Positions 20,765 through 21,284 of a DNA stretch of 21,284 nucleotides are shown one piece after another. The notes under the pieces were generated by a model. That model ran no database searches, was not told where the DNA came from, and was given only the letters and a program-made list of their open reading frames with translations. Made by a program: the position numbers and the translations under genes. Every line of letters starts with the position of its first letter. The first letter of the stretch is position 1. Source of the stretch: a virus. The stretch spans positions 1 through 21,284 of the IMG/VR virus record IMGVR_UViG_3300033388_001836, one strand, 5' to 3'.

Positions 20765-21284
20765 ATGGGAAATCCAAAAGCTCCAAGATTTAATGAGCAA
20801 AAAGCAATAGACTCACAGAAACAAGCTGCGGAATTATCGCAGTTATATTCAGGCACAGGATTAACAGACGCATTCGGCGGAACTGTTGACTGGACTGGAA
20901 CTGGGGCAGACAGAAGACAAGTAGTAGGTTTAGGAGAGCAAGACCAGCAAAGACAGGCTTTAATCGGCAATGCTTTGCAAGGTATGACAATGAATCCTCA
21001 AGAAGCACAACAATCTTATTATGACAATGCTTTAGCTCTTCAACAGCCAGCAATGGATAGACAATCAAATCAAACATTAGATAGAATGGTTAAAATGGGC
21101 ATAGACCCTACTTCTACAGGCTCACAAGAAGTCTTAGGAGAAATGACTAGAAATCAAAACTTAGCACTAAATGACTTGTCAACTCGTGCTATGGGTCAAG
21201 GTCAACAATATTTAGGGCAACAAATAGGTAATGTAGGAGCTTTAAGAGGACAAATAAACAATCCTTTAGCAGGCTATCAACAAG
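20765..21284 (+). CDS. Gln-rich virion protein, probably internal/ejection protein (partial, runs off window)
   Basis: The ATG directly follows the previous stop; 173 codons are visible and the frame is open to the window end. The protein begins MGNPKAPRFNEQKAIDSQKQ and has many Gln and Ala residues with coiled-coil-like repeats (QAAELSQLYSGTGL, EQDQQRQALIGNALQGM, QGQQYLGQQIGNVGAL). This composition and the position after the hub gene suit a podovirus ejection or internal virion protein. It could instead be a tail structural protein. Confidence 0.75.
   Translation, partial: MGNPKAPRFNEQKAIDSQKQAAELSQLYSGTGLTDAFGGTVDWTGTGADRRQVVGLGEQDQQRQALIGNALQGMTMNPQEAQQSYYDNALALQQPAMDRQSNQTLDRMVKMGIDPTSTGSQEVLGEMTRNQNLALNDLSTRAMGQGQQYLGQQIGNVGALRGQINNPLAGYQQ

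Noticed and set aside
1-21284. CRISPR arrays, insertion sequences or rRNA
   Set aside because: No regular repeat-spacer series, transposase-like protein, inverted-repeat-bounded element or rRNA-like sequence was seen.

Overview
This window is part of an A+T-rich, tailed double-stranded DNA phage (or prophage) genome. A complete packaging and head module (small and large terminase, portal, scaffold, major capsid protein) is followed by tail-hub genes that resemble P22-like podoviruses: a gp4-like adaptor and a gp10-like hub/stabilisation protein. The 697-residue portal and the lack of tape-measure or major tail genes after the capsid gene point to a short-tailed (podovirus-like) virion, hence probably a Gram-negative host. 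Strong AGGAG-type ribosome sites, sigma70-like promoters and the codon use only say that the host is a low-GC bacterium; I cannot name it. No integrase, repressor of known type or lysis gene is visible, so the lifestyle is open.

Layout. From about 7.76 kb down to the left edge, all genes read leftward as a tightly packed early operon. First come many small proteins of unknown function (including two winged-helix candidates, a DUF551-like protein, zinc-knuckle proteins and a one-TM protein). Then comes a replication module (5.9-4.5 kb): a winged-helix replication initiator that carries a 12-bp iteron array and A/T-rich tract inside its own gene, and a putative helicase-loader gene broken by a 26-bp tandem duplication. 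Next are an HslV/proteasome-like peptidase and two orphan DNA methyltransferases, and finally a recombination module (NinG/Rap-like endonuclease, and a Rad52-like annealing protein cut by the window edge). From about 7.93 kb, genes read rightward: a single gene with its own promoter and terminator (8014-8490), a two-gene operon (8610-9706), a consensus promoter that fires directly into a structured RNA leader (9730-9785), the terminase region with a tRNA-Gln(UUG), a further promoter (13093-13121), and the head/tail operon, which contains a GT60-like glycosyltransferase between the capsid and tail genes.

How it works together. Divergent promoters in the 7.76-8.01 kb gap separate the early leftward genes from the rightward genes. 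Three separate promoters (for the leftmost gene, the left operon and the 8610 operon) share an identical 12-nt leader ACAACAAAGGAG starting where transcription should begin, which suggests a common expression class. The main points worth a second look are the frameshifting 26-bp duplication, the origin-like array inside the initiator gene, the shared promoter/leader box, the structured RNA upstream of the terminase genes, the HslV-like peptidase without a visible ATPase partner, the glycosyltransferase with a changed DxH site, and the phage tRNA-Gln matching CAA-rich structural genes.
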